IMG/VR virus record: IMGVR_UViG_3300006789_000016
Span: 1-64,000 of that record
DNA length: 64,000 bases
DNA from: a virus
Direction: 5' to 3' (one strand)
Below are positions 23,494-32,454 of this stretch, one piece after another. The notes under the pieces are model-generated. The model did no database searches and was not told the origin of the DNA. It saw only the letters and a list, made by a program, of their open reading frames with translations. The position numbers and the translations under genes are program-made. Each line of letters starts with the position of its first letter. Position 1 is the first letter of the stretch.

Positions 23494-26400
23494 TGAATAC
23501 ACCTAACTTTGTACATCTTCATATGCATACTGAGCATTCGCTTTTGGATGGCATCATTCGTGTGAAACAACTTCCTCAAGCTGTTAAAGAAATGGGAATG
23601 AATGCTGTTTCTATGACTGATCATGGAACTCTCAGTGGTGCCCTAGACTTCTATAAAGAGTGTACAAAAGCAAATGTTAAACCTCTTATTGGTTTAGAGT
23701 CTTATACTTCTAAAGACAGACTTCTTAAACAAGTAGATGATTTAGATCAAAAGTATTATCATTTACTCCTTTTGGCTCAAAATGAAGTAGGCTACAAAAA
23801 CTTATGTCAGCTTGTCTCTACAGGAAATAGGGATGGTTATTATTACAAGGGAAGACTTGACGATAAACTATTAGAGCAATACAGTGAAGGTTTGATTGCA
23901 ACTAGTACATGTCTTGGTGGGCGAATTGCACAACTATATAGACGTAGTTCTTCTGCAGCTGCAGAAAAGCTTATCATGTACTATGCAGATCTATTCAAAG
24001 ATAGATTCTTTTTAGAGATTCAGCATCATCCCACTGAACCAGAACAAGTTGCTTTAAATAATTTCCTCCTAGAAGTCTCTAGTAAATATAATATTCCTCC
24101 TATTTTGTCAGCTGATTGTCATTATTTGAAAAAATCAGATGGAATCACTAATGATTCTCCTCATGAACAGATGCTTGCTTTGAACGTAGGTTCTACCATT
24201 CATACAGAGGGTAGATTTTCGTTTGATCAACGTCATCATTATGTTCTTCCTCCCGAAGAGGTTCGTGAGATTTGTGAAACAAATCAATGGCCACTTGACT
24301 TAATGACAAATACACAACACATTGCAGACATGTGTACTGGAAAATACTTCACAGATTGTGGTGTTGGTTCTAAAATGCCCGAACCACTCAATATCAAAGT
24401 AGATTCTCTTACAGACCTAACTAAATTAGGTAAGTGGGGGTTAGTTAATCGATTTGGGTCTGTAAATAAAGTTCCAGAAAAATACAAAGCGCGCCTAAAC
24501 TATGAGCTTGAAGTTATCCACAGGATGGGTTACTCCAATTATTTCCTCATTGTCAAAGACCTTGTAGATGCTATTAGAAAAAAAGGAATAGCTATTGGGC
24601 CTGGAAGAGGATCAGCGGCGGGCTCTTTACTTAATTGGGCCTTGGGTATTACTTCTAAAGAAGCCGATCCTATTAAGCATGATCTTTATTTTGAACGTTT
24701 CCTTAACGCAGCAAGAACTGACGCCATGGTTGATGTTGACCTTGACTTCCCTACCTCTAAAAGACATTTAGTGTTTGACTATCTCAAAGAAACCTATGGA
24801 GAGAAGGGGTGTGCCCATCTGGGTACATATCAAAAGTTTAAAGCACGAGGACTTATGTGGGCCTTAGCTCGTGTTCAAGGACACAGTATTGAATACGGAA
24901 AGAAGTTATCTAAGCTAGTTCCTGAAGATCATAGAGGTGTTTCTCCGACACTAGAAGAGGCTATCGAGGCTTCTCCTGAATTACTAGAACATCCAAAAAT
25001 CTTATCAGTTGCAGAAAAAATAGAAGGGATGACTTCAAGAGCAGGCGTTCATGCTTCTGGTTACATCGTTTATAACGATGACCTGGGAAAGTATATGCCT
25101 GTTTATCAAAAGAAAGATGCTAAGACAAAGAAACCAATCATGGTTACCCAAATGGATATGCATGATGTTGAAGAAATGGGTTTCGTTAAGTTTGATATTC
25201 TTGGTATTCAAAATCTTGATGTTGTAAGCAGAACTTTAGATCTTGTTGAAAAGTATCATAATGTAACTATTGATTTAGACGCTATTGATTACCATGATGA
25301 TAATGTCTTTGCGTTAATGAGAGAAGGAAGATTAGCTGGTGTCTTCCAATTAGAAGACTCACTTCGAAACATTACTGTTAGAGTACAGCCAACATGCCTT
25401 AACGATATCTCTGTTGTTAACGCTATAGGACGCCCAGGACCTTTAGATGCTGGGCTCTTGGATGGATATGTCCTGGCTAAAGAACACGGCCTAGAGGGGC
25501 TTAAGAAGTGGGGGAAATACGGCTCTGACCGAATGTCTGAACTACTTTGGAACCTGTTGCCTGAAACCTATGGTCTCTTTATTTATCAAGAGTCTGTTAT
25601 GAGGCTTCTTGTAGAAATTGCTGGCTTCTCTCTTGCCGAGGCTGACCTTGCACGCCGAGCAATGGGAAAGAAAAAACCCGAAGAGATGAATAAGCTAAAG
25701 AAAAGATTTGTTCCTGGTGCTATTGAAAAAGTAAATGCTACCGAAGAAGAAGCAGAAACTTTATGGAAGCTTATTCAAGGTTATAGTCTTTATGGCTTTA
25801 ACAAATCCCACAGTCTTACCTATTCTATTCTTGGATACCAGGAAGCATGGCTCAAAAAGTATTATCCTGTCGAGTTTATGACTGCATTATTATCAGAAGA
25901 ATCTGATATTAATAAGATTACAAAATATATCTCTGAGTGTAAGATTTTGGGTATTAAGGTAGAAGGACCTAACGTTAATAAATCTTTAAGGCACTTCTCT
26001 ATTGAAGACGACACCATTGTCTTTGGCCTTGAAGCAATCAAGGGGATGGGTAGAGGCGCCGTCACAGCTTTATTAAAAGCAAGAGGCTCTCAACCATTCA
26101 AAGATATCTCAGACTTATTAAGTAGAGTAAACCTTACAAAGATTAACTCAGCAAAAGTTGAAGCATTAACTCATGCTGGCGCCCTCGATTGTTTAGGGTT
26201 AGGGCGACAAACTATTCTGGATCATTTTAAAAAGATTACTCAATACTTTAGAGATTTAGAAAAGTATGGCGAAAAGATACTACGCTACAAAGAAAGAGAA
26301 AAGGAAATCAAAATAGCTCTTGCTCTTAGAGAAGCAGGAGAGAAAGTTAATAAGCCCAGAATCCTTAAGAAACCTGAACTTCCTGAGAAGCCTACGATTC

Positions 26401-26804
26401 CAGCAGAAGAAAGACGTGAGATTACTTTCGATCTTCTTCAAAAGGAAAAAGAAGTCTTGGGGTATTACCTTTCAATTCATCCAACTGATTTTGTTACTGC
26501 AACCAACAATACATCTCTTATCTTAGATGTTTGTAGGACAAGACAAAGAGGGTTTTTGAATGGTGTAATCTTACAAGCCAAAGAGATAACCACAAAGAAA
26601 GGTACTCGCATGGCATTCCTCACTGTGGAAGATGCTACCGGCCAAGCCGAAGTAGTTGTCTTCCCAGGAAAAGTTTTTAAACAATACAAAAAGGCGGTAA
26701 GTAATTCTCCTAAAGATAAAATTGTTAGGATAGAATTTACAGCTGAAGATATACAGCAAACGCCAATCAAACTAATAGCAGAGCGTATAAGAGGAGTAAA
26801 ATGA
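23493..26804 (+). CDS. dnaE: DNA polymerase III alpha subunit (DnaE)
   Basis: 1103 aa, near the bacterial length. The N-terminal PHP domain has HLHMHTEHSLLDG and MTDHGTLSG. The C-family polymerase core has GPGRGSAAGSL and the catalytic VDVDLDFP (Asp pair), with further landmarks GVFQLEDS, NAIGRPGPLDAG and YSLYGFNKSHS. A helix-hairpin-helix region and an OB-fold (GVILQAKEITTKKGTRMAFLTVEDATG) follow. No clamp, clamp loader or proofreading subunit is visible in the window. It overlaps the next gene by 4 nt (ATGA). It is the replicative polymerase of this phage. Confidence 0.95.
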   Translation: MNTPNFVHLHMHTEHSLLDGIIRVKQLPQAVKEMGMNAVSMTDHGTLSGALDFYKECTKANVKPLIGLESYTSKDRLLKQVDDLDQKYYHLLLLAQNEVGYKNLCQLVSTGNRDGYYYKGRLDDKLLEQYSEGLIATSTCLGGRIAQLYRRSSSAAAEKLIMYYADLFKDRFFLEIQHHPTEPEQVALNNFLLEVSSKYNIPPILSADCHYLKKSDGITNDSPHEQMLALNVGSTIHTEGRFSFDQRHHYVLPPEEVREICETNQWPLDLMTNTQHIADMCTGKYFTDCGVGSKMPEPLNIKVDSLTDLTKLGKWGLVNRFGSVNKVPEKYKARLNYELEVIHRMGYSNYFLIVKDLVDAIRKKGIAIGPGRGSAAGSLLNWALGITSKEADPIKHDLYFERFLNAARTDAMVDVDLDFPTSKRHLVFDYLKETYGEKGCAHLGTYQKFKARGLMWALARVQGHSIEYGKKLSKLVPEDHRGVSPTLEEAIEASPELLEHPKILSVAEKIEGMTSRAGVHASGYIVYNDDLGKYMPVYQKKDAKTKKPIMVTQMDMHDVEEMGFVKFDILGIQNLDVVSRTLDLVEKYHNVTIDLDAIDYHDDNVFALMREGRLAGVFQLEDSLRNITVRVQPTCLNDISVVNAIGRPGPLDAGLLDGYVLAKEHGLEGLKKWGKYGSDRMSELLWNLLPETYGLFIYQESVMRLLVEIAGFSLAEADLARRAMGKKKPEEMNKLKKRFVPGAIEKVNATEEEAETLWKLIQGYSLYGFNKSHSLTYSILGYQEAWLKKYYPVEFMTALLSEESDINKITKYISECKILGIKVEGPNVNKSLRHFSIEDDTIVFGLEAIKGMGRGAVTALLKARGSQPFKDISDLLSRVNLTKINSAKVEALTHAGALDCLGLGRQTILDHFKKITQYFRDLEKYGEKILRYKEREKEIKIALALREAGEKVNKPRILKKPELPEKPTIPAEERREITFDLLQKEKEVLGYYLSIHPTDFVTATNNTSLILDVCRTRQRGFLNGVILQAKEITTKKGTRMAFLTVEDATGQAEVVVFPGKVFKQYKKAVSNSPKDKIVRIEFTAEDIQQTPIKLIAERIRGVK

Positions 26805-28885
26805 CGACCAAGCCCTGGACTATTGAAGAAGACAATATCCTTCTGTCTCATTATGAGCCAGACCCAGGGAGTAAACCCCTGGGGATGGATGATGTTCTCG
26901 TCTCTTTACCCAGCCGAACTTACAAGGCTGTGTATTCTAGATATAAAAGAATCAAAGTGCTTCGAACAAAACTACAAGAGTGTGTTCCTAAAAGTCTCCC
27001 TACTATTAAGCTTCCTACAGAAGAAGAAAGGACAAAAGAAAATTGGGAAAAGTTAAAGAAATTCTTTAACGAAGAGGTCACAAAAAGTGCAAAACTAGAA
27101 CCAAGAGGCTTGGTTGATGGAGAGGTTAAAATCCTTTCTATGTCTGATTGGCATATTCCTTTTCATCGAGCTGAATTAGTGGAAGAAATTTTAGAAGAAC
27201 ATGGCGACGCCGATGCTGTTGTTGTTAATGGAGACTTCCTCGATATGTATGGAGTCTCTAGTTATACCAAACATAAGCACATTCCTCTTATGGATGAGTA
27301 TAAAATAGGGCTCGAGATGGTCGCTAGACTTTCAAGTATGTTCCCAAAGGTTTTTCTAACCAGAGGTAATCATGAGAATAGATTGTCTAGAATCATGCGT
27401 AGTCAACTACCATTAGAAACCAAGGGGTTTTTCGCAACCAATGTGACAGCAATGCTCGCGAATGGTATACTCATTGACAAAAATGGATTAGCTGGCGAAA
27501 GCCTTGACTTCCCGAATGTTTATCACGACCCACACCTACCTTGGGGATGCTTGATTGGGAAAACCCTCTTTGCTCACCCTCATCCTTTTAGAAAAGGGCC
27601 AGGGAGAACAGTAGAGTATGTCCATAAGCAGTTAGAGGGTGGTCACTTAGACTACGACGCAATCGTATTGGGTCATTGCTTTGATGCAGAAACAGAACTC
27701 TTGACAAAAGAAGGGTGGCAATCTATTGATAGCATTGATGAAAAACATCAAGCCGTTACATTCAATTTAGACACAGAAGAATTAGAATTTAATCATATCA
27801 AAGCCATATACAAATATAATGACTATGATAAGTTAATTCATTTTACAAACAAAGATGGACTAGAGATTGCCGTTACAGAAGACCATGGTATGGTCGGACG
27901 ATCGACCAATGCCTGTAATTGGCAGAAGAAGAAGGCAAAAAACTTTTTTAATAAAAAGTTCTATATCCCTGCAGCAGGAGAGGAAACCTCAACAAAGGAT
28001 GCTGGTATCTCCGATAATCTCCTTAGGCTTCTTGCTTGGGTAGTTACTGAAGGACACATTACTTGGACAAATAAAGATCAAACTAATGCCTATATTAGGA
28101 TTTCTCAATCACAAGACAAAAACGAATATGTAACTTATTTAGAAGAGCTTCTTCAAAAAGAAAACTTCTCCTATTCAAAAAGCCAGAGATATGTTGCCAA
28201 CTCTGTCAAACACAATCAGCATCGAAATTACGATGCATATCGTTTTGGACTTGGAGTAAAAGATACTCCACGTCTTATGAAATTCTTAACCAAAGACAAA
28301 GTATTTAAACAGTCTCTTCTTGGTCAGCTTTCTCTTCGGCAAAGGAAGCTTCTGATAGAAGAGCTATGTAAAGGAGATGGTAGTAAGTGTGGCTCAGAAT
28401 CTTGGAGAGCTTATTACACCAAAAACCCAGAACTTAAAGATCAATTTCAATATCTAGCAACCCTAGCTGGATATAGAACTAAGGCTTCCATAAGAGACGA
28501 TGGTGTTTTTGTTATCCATCTTAGTTACCAAAACGTACGACAAGTAACGAAAACAGAAGTGAAGCCTTATAGCGGAAAAGTGTTCTGTGTCTCCGTCCCT
28601 AATGGCACATTAGTTGCAAGAAGAAATGGAGTGGTCTTTGTTACTCAAAATACCCACCACTGTGCTAAGTATATTTATGAAGGCATGCTTCTTATGGAAC
28701 AAGGATGTCTTTCGGGACTTCATGGATACCAGACTTCTCCTAATTTAGGCTATAAGGCTCAAGTAAATGGGTACGCCGTAGTTTATCAAGATAAAGATGG
28801 AAATACAGACTACAACAAGAGTCGAGTATATTACCGTGGAATACAAAAAGCATACAAAACACATAGTGCTGTAGCAAAGGATTAA
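26801..28885 (+). CDS. Calcineurin-like phosphoesterase with Myb/SANT-like N-terminus, interrupted by an intein
   Basis: 694 aa precursor. Residues 1-50 (WTIEEDNILLSHY ... SRTYKAVYSRYKRI) look like a Myb/SANT-type DNA-binding helix bundle. The phosphoesterase part shows SDWHIP, NGDFLDMYG, RGNHENR and FAHPHPF. The last metal-binding motif, GHTHH, is assembled only after removal of residues 293-617, a 325-aa intein between VLGH and THHCAKY. The mature protein would be about 369 aa. The enzyme family cleaves phosphate esters, often DNA or nucleotides; the DNA-binding front suggests a nuclease acting near replication forks. Directly downstream of dnaE. Confidence 0.88.
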   Translation: MTTKPWTIEEDNILLSHYEPDPGSKPLGMDDVLVSLPSRTYKAVYSRYKRIKVLRTKLQECVPKSLPTIKLPTEEERTKENWEKLKKFFNEEVTKSAKLEPRGLVDGEVKILSMSDWHIPFHRAELVEEILEEHGDADAVVVNGDFLDMYGVSSYTKHKHIPLMDEYKIGLEMVARLSSMFPKVFLTRGNHENRLSRIMRSQLPLETKGFFATNVTAMLANGILIDKNGLAGESLDFPNVYHDPHLPWGCLIGKTLFAHPHPFRKGPGRTVEYVHKQLEGGHLDYDAIVLGHCFDAETELLTKEGWQSIDSIDEKHQAVTFNLDTEELEFNHIKAIYKYNDYDKLIHFTNKDGLEIAVTEDHGMVGRSTNACNWQKKKAKNFFNKKFYIPAAGEETSTKDAGISDNLLRLLAWVVTEGHITWTNKDQTNAYIRISQSQDKNEYVTYLEELLQKENFSYSKSQRYVANSVKHNQHRNYDAYRFGLGVKDTPRLMKFLTKDKVFKQSLLGQLSLRQRKLLIEELCKGDGSKCGSESWRAYYTKNPELKDQFQYLATLAGYRTKASIRDDGVFVIHLSYQNVRQVTKTEVKPYSGKVFCVSVPNGTLVARRNGVVFVTQNTHHCAKYIYEGMLLMEQGCLSGLHGYQTSPNLGYKAQVNGYAVVYQDKDGNTDYNKSRVYYRGIQKAYKTHSAVAKD
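27677..28651 (+). mobile_element. Intein with LAGLIDADG endonuclease in the phosphoesterase
   Basis: 325 codons. It opens with Cys (CFDAETELLTKEGWQSI, splicing block A) and ends GVVFVTQN before an extein Thr. The penultimate residue is Gln instead of the usual His. Two LAGLIDADG-like blocks, LLRLLAWVVTEGHI and LLIEELCKGDGS, mark a homing endonuclease. VTEDHGMVG carries the block-B TxxH-type motif. The insertion point is inside the catalytic GHTHH motif of the host protein. Confidence 0.9.
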
Positions 28886-29215
28886 ATGACACCACAAGAA
28901 AAACTAGAAGAGTTAATGGCCAAAGCCAATAATGGCGGAGGCCTTTCTTTAGAACAAATTGCACACATGACAAATGGCAATTACCTTGCAATCGAAGAGC
29001 TACAAAGTGCCTTTCAAAGTATGGCTCGAGATATGCTCATGATCTTAACTAATGCCCAGGGCATGCAGAAGATTCTTATCGACAAAGAATTTACCACAGA
29101 AGAAGAACTGAATAATACAATTACAAAAGTTCAGCTTGCTCTTGAAGAGGAGTGGAAAACAAAAAGACAAGAAAAAGAGACTACAGTAATAGATGATAGT
29201 GACCTGGAACTATAA
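28886..29215 (+). CDS. Hypothetical helical protein (109 aa)
   Basis: It begins at the base after the phosphoesterase stop and ends on the first base of the Cas4-like gene. Almost entirely helical and acidic (EELQSAFQSMARDMLMILTNAQ; LALEEEWKTKRQEK). A small partner or coiled-coil protein is possible. No family recognised. Confidence 0.65.
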   Translation: MTPQEKLEELMAKANNGGGLSLEQIAHMTNGNYLAIEELQSAFQSMARDMLMILTNAQGMQKILIDKEFTTEEELNNTITKVQLALEEEWKTKRQEKETTVIDDSDLEL

Positions 29216-30432
29216 TGAAAGCATGGGAAGCACTAGACAAAGCAATTACAGAAGTTGATCCACTAAAAGAATGCAGAACTATTAACCTTTACCCAAGTGA
29301 GGCAAGTTTGATAGATCCTACGACAAACAAAGCCGCTGGCGGGTGTGTTCGTAAGGGTTGGCTTCGTTTTAAAACTGCTATAGATCAAAATAATAAACCA
29401 AAAGATATTCATGCAAAGAAAGCAAGTCTAGATGTTCATGGTGAACCCTTAAACATTGTTGTTTCACATCATACTCCAAGATCAGAATGGATTTTTAAAG
29501 CAGGTAATACTTTTGAAAGCATGATTATCCAAGTAGCAAGACGTGGAGGTATCCTCCACTCAGGTCACAAACGTTTTAAGATCCCTGTTAAACATGATCT
29601 ATTCTTGGCTGGTGAAGTTGACGCTGTCTTTCGAGATGGCTCCACGTTGGTTGGGATTGAAATTAAATCTACTCATGGCTATATGGCCGAAAAGAAAATT
29701 ATCCATCCCAAATATGGAGAGCCAAAGCTAGAGCACTTGCTTCAAACAGCACTTTATGCCTGGTATTATCGAGATCAAATTCCATACTTTCAACTTCTCT
29801 ATATTTTAAGAGGGAAGCTCCAAAGAAGAGAGTTTAAAATCTCAATTCATGAATTAGATGATGGCGACTTCGGAATCAAGGTCGACGACATGAGAACACC
29901 CTATCGTATATCTCATGTTCTTGATCGATATACAGAATTGGCTGAATATATTCACGAAAACTATCTCCCTCCAAGAGACTTTGAACTCATCTTTGATGAT
30001 GATCAAATGAATGAGCTTAACGATAACAATGAGTTAGGCAAAACACTTGGATCTGCTTGGGAAAAGTATTGGGATAGAAAGGTCAATGGTGGCCGAAAGG
30101 TTCAACGACCAGAAAAGGGACACTTCCAATGTTCTTACTGTCAATTCAAAGATGTTTGTTACAAGAAAGATGGGACTCCATACGATATGACAAAATACAT
30201 GAATCCAAAAGATACAAATATAATGTCTCTTGAGTCAATTGCAGCTGACACTGTTTGGGATGTAGTAAAATTCTATCAATTAACATGGCCGTTTAAAGAA
30301 ACACTCATGGAAAGAATGAACGTAGATACGGTTGAAGAAGCTGCAGAACTCTTCAATCAGGACCAAAAGAAGTGGATACAAGATTCAGAGCTTGAGCAAT
30401 TCTCCCTAATAATGCGTAAGTATAGAGAATAA
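29215..30432 (+). CDS. Cas4/RecB-like PD-(D/E)XK nuclease with Fe-S cysteines
   Basis: 405 aa. FLAGEVDAVF and LVGIEIKSTHG give the D...ExK catalytic core, and HLLQTALYAWYY is the following QxxxY-type helix (motif IV). An N-terminal Cys (GGCVRKGWLRF) and a C-terminal CSYCQFKDVC trio match the four-Cys 4Fe-4S clamp of Cas4 and AddB-type nucleases. It is longer than Cas4 (about 200 aa) and there is no CRISPR array nearby, so it is probably a phage exonuclease for recombination or DNA processing. It lies in a string with dnaE and before GmhB- and NifU-like genes. Confidence 0.87.
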   Translation: MKAWEALDKAITEVDPLKECRTINLYPSEASLIDPTTNKAAGGCVRKGWLRFKTAIDQNNKPKDIHAKKASLDVHGEPLNIVVSHHTPRSEWIFKAGNTFESMIIQVARRGGILHSGHKRFKIPVKHDLFLAGEVDAVFRDGSTLVGIEIKSTHGYMAEKKIIHPKYGEPKLEHLLQTALYAWYYRDQIPYFQLLYILRGKLQRREFKISIHELDDGDFGIKVDDMRTPYRISHVLDRYTELAEYIHENYLPPRDFELIFDDDQMNELNDNNELGKTLGSAWEKYWDRKVNGGRKVQRPEKGHFQCSYCQFKDVCYKKDGTPYDMTKYMNPKDTNIMSLESIAADTVWDVVKFYQLTWPFKETLMERMNVDTVEEAAELFNQDQKKWIQDSELEQFSLIMRKYRE

Positions 30433-30938
30433 TGTCTAAGCTTCATGGTCTATTCCTCGACAGGGATGGGGTTCTTAATGTGAATACACATTACCCTCAC
30501 CTTGTCGAGGATCTTTACATTCCCGATGGTGTTTTTGAGGCCTGTACTTTATTAAAGTATTATCAAAATAAAATTCGACCAATAGTAGTGACCAATCAAA
30601 GTGGTGTTGGGCGTGGGCTTTATACTAAAGCAGAATGTTTAGAATTTGAAGAGCACCTTGCTAATGAAATCTATATACATTCTGGACTTAATATACCTAA
30701 AGAAAACTGGTACCACGCATGGGACACTGCCTCTCCTGACTATAAACCTTCTCCCAACATGATTCTACAGGGTATGAAAGATCATAACTTAAAACCCAAA
30801 AACTGTGTGCTCATTGGAGACAAACAGACTGATGTTGACGCCGCGATGGCAGCAGAACTTAGTCTTGGCTATCTCATTTACACCAATAATGGTGAACACT
30901 TCCTTGAAGCTGTAATGGAAACTTTATTAAAATTATGA
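30432..30938 (+). CDS. GmhB/HisB-N-type HAD phosphatase
   Basis: 168 aa, the family length. It has FLDRDGVLN (Asp10 nucleophile, Asp12), VVTNQSGVGRGLYTKAECLEFEEHL and CVLIGDKQTDVDAAMAA. This is the GmhB pattern (D,D-heptose 1,7-bisphosphate phosphatase; related to histidinol phosphatase). The Cys/His zinc loop usual in GmhB, near the 'Y.C.H' region, is replaced by WYHAWDTASPDYKPSP, so metal binding there is lost. It probably supplies heptose-1-phosphate for the 19692 enzyme. It overlaps the nuclease stop by one base and the NifU gene by 4. Confidence 0.83.
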   Translation: MSKLHGLFLDRDGVLNVNTHYPHLVEDLYIPDGVFEACTLLKYYQNKIRPIVVTNQSGVGRGLYTKAECLEFEEHLANEIYIHSGLNIPKENWYHAWDTASPDYKPSPNMILQGMKDHNLKPKNCVLIGDKQTDVDAAMAAELSLGYLIYTNNGEHFLEAVMETLLKL

Positions 30939-31195
30939 ACAAAGGACTCCTCTGGTCTCAAATAGCCAGTCATATAGAATCATCTATAGCCCCCGCTCTC
31001 GCAACACATCAAGGCTCTTGCGAATTAAAAGATATTGAATTAACAAAAGACGAAGATCTTGTTGTTTATATTCAATACCAAGGAGCTTGTAATGGCTGTG
31101 CTTATTCAGAGACAACTACATTATCTATGATTCAAAATCTCCTTAGAGAAGAACTCAATGATCCAAGAATAGTTGTAGAGAAATGGAATGAGTAA
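30935..31195 (+). CDS. NifU C-terminal-like Fe-S scaffold protein
   Basis: 86 aa. VYIQYQGACNGCAYSETTTLSMIQNLL carries the CxxC (Cys52, Cys55) and following helix of NifU/Nfu-type scaffolds, and the full length equals one such domain. Such proteins assemble and hand over 4Fe-4S clusters. Two Cas4-like proteins with four-Cys clusters are encoded in the same window, one of them two genes upstream, so they are the obvious clients. The ATG overlaps the GmhB stop. Confidence 0.82.
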   Translation: MNKGLLWSQIASHIESSIAPALATHQGSCELKDIELTKDEDLVVYIQYQGACNGCAYSETTTLSMIQNLLREELNDPRIVVEKWNE

Positions 31196-31394
31196 GCAAA
31201 AGAAAAGCAGCTGGGAGAATATAGAGATTCTCGAGCTGGGTGGTTTTATTATTGAATACGACAAGTCTGACAATACACTTACAGTAAATACAAAGTTTGA
31301 ATGCGAGGTAGATTGCATTCATTTGAGTAACTTTATTGAAGAAATAGATGAATGCAAAACCGTCATAATTAAAGGGCCAGAATGGAACGAATAG
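31188..31394 (+). CDS. Hypothetical protein (68 aa)
   Basis: It overlaps its predecessor by 8 nt. A small acidic beta-looking protein (GGFIIEYDKSDNTLTVNTKFE) with two Cys near the end. No family recognised. Confidence 0.55.
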   Translation: MSKQKKSSWENIEILELGGFIIEYDKSDNTLTVNTKFECEVDCIHLSNFIEEIDECKTVIIKGPEWNE

Positions 31395-31756
31395 TTACAA
31401 AACACTGGTATATCCAACTTCGTATAGCAACAGGAACACAGAAAAAGAAATGTCTTTATGCTGGAGAGGGTTGTTGTAATACAGTAACAAAACAAAGAAC
31501 AGTTCCCACTGGTAGTCATTGGACCTGTACAAATGGAAGGTGGAAACGGTCTAACACAAAGAAAGAAAAAAGAACTTACCATTCTACAGTTAAAGGAACC
31601 AAGCTTTTATGCTTTAGTATAAAGCATAAACATCATCTTGTATGCACAGCTTGTTGGCCTAGATTGATTAAAGAATTAGCAATGATGCCAACTCAAGTAA
31701 CAGAATTTGATTATGAATTAATGATGAAAGGACTAACAGATGAGCATAACGAATAA
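31382..31756 (+). CDS. Cys-rich small protein, copy A (124 aa)
   Basis: It shares with the next gene KKCLYAGEGCCNTVTKQRTVP (next: HKCDYVEKGCVNTEIITKKVP) and VCTACWPRLIKEL (next: VCPDCWPRAIQEI). The Cys pairs suggest a zinc ribbon split by a basic insertion. Tandem duplicate. Function unknown; nucleic-acid binding is plausible from charge. Confidence 0.65.
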   Translation: MERIVTKHWYIQLRIATGTQKKKCLYAGEGCCNTVTKQRTVPTGSHWTCTNGRWKRSNTKKEKRTYHSTVKGTKLLCFSIKHKHHLVCTACWPRLIKELAMMPTQVTEFDYELMMKGLTDEHNE

Positions 31757-32141
31757 TAGACTATGTGTTAAAACCTTTACGGTGAATAATAAGCTTCATA
31801 AATGTGACTATGTAGAAAAGGGTTGTGTTAATACAGAGATCATAACCAAGAAAGTACCAATTAGAAAAAGAGTACAGAAACAATACAAAAAAGGATACAC
31901 TCGTTGGGGTCAAAGCCGGTATTGGACGTGGAAAACTACAGGCCACAACAAGGTTAAAAAACATTACACTAGAAAAGGCACTATGCTCTTTCAATTAAAA
32001 ACAGGTTCTTACGGTGGATATAATATTCTTAAAGTATGTCCTGACTGTTGGCCCAGGGCTATCCAAGAGATACAGGACCTGCCTTCAATTGACTTCCAAT
32101 ACACTACGACAATGAAGGAATTTGCAAGTGGCGAAGAATGA
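31740..32141 (+). CDS. Cys-rich small protein, copy B (133 aa)
   Basis: Tandem paralogue of the 31382 gene with which it overlaps by 17 nt. The Cys framework KCDY..KGC ... KVCPDCWPR is kept, while the central basic region differs. It carries many Lys/Arg/Trp (YKKGYTRWGQSRYWTWK). Confidence 0.65.
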   Translation: MSITNNRLCVKTFTVNNKLHKCDYVEKGCVNTEIITKKVPIRKRVQKQYKKGYTRWGQSRYWTWKTTGHNKVKKHYTRKGTMLFQLKTGSYGGYNILKVCPDCWPRAIQEIQDLPSIDFQYTTTMKEFASGEE

Positions 32142-32454
32142 TATATTTCGTGAAGAGGACTGGGAGCTTATAAGAACTGAAAGGGAATGGATCGACCGCT
32201 GGAATAAAGTTGGCGGCGAGAACAAAAAACGCTCCCGATCTGATGTAGACTGGCCTCAAAGCTATCCTGTTCTTGTTTGGTTTCAAAGAGAATATGATGA
32301 ATATTTTGATGAGGGTTGGGCGTGGCCCAATTTCTTTTATCCTCTCAATCATATATGCACTAACTGCCAACATACAGAACCCATCTGGCCAGAAACTGGC
32401 GACGATAATATAGATTATGAATTATTAATGGAGAAAACAAATGAGATTAAGTAA
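32128..32454 (+). CDS. Hypothetical protein (108 aa), possible third Cys-rich relative
   Basis: GTG 32128 is chosen (AAGGA 8 nt upstream), although TTG 32122 is possible. One CxxC (ICTNCQHTEPIW) and a C-terminal DDNIDYELLMEK that resembles the tail of copy A (TEFDYELMMKGL). The rest is Trp- and acid-rich (FDEGWAWPNFFY). Confidence 0.58.
   Translation: MAKNDIFREEDWELIRTEREWIDRWNKVGGENKKRSRSDVDWPQSYPVLVWFQREYDEYFDEGWAWPNFFYPLNHICTNCQHTEPIWPETGDDNIDYELLMEKTNEIK

Noticed and set aside
26477-26851. 124-aa minus-strand frame
   Set aside because: Antisense to the 3' end of dnaE and the phosphoesterase start; no ribosome-binding site or domain.
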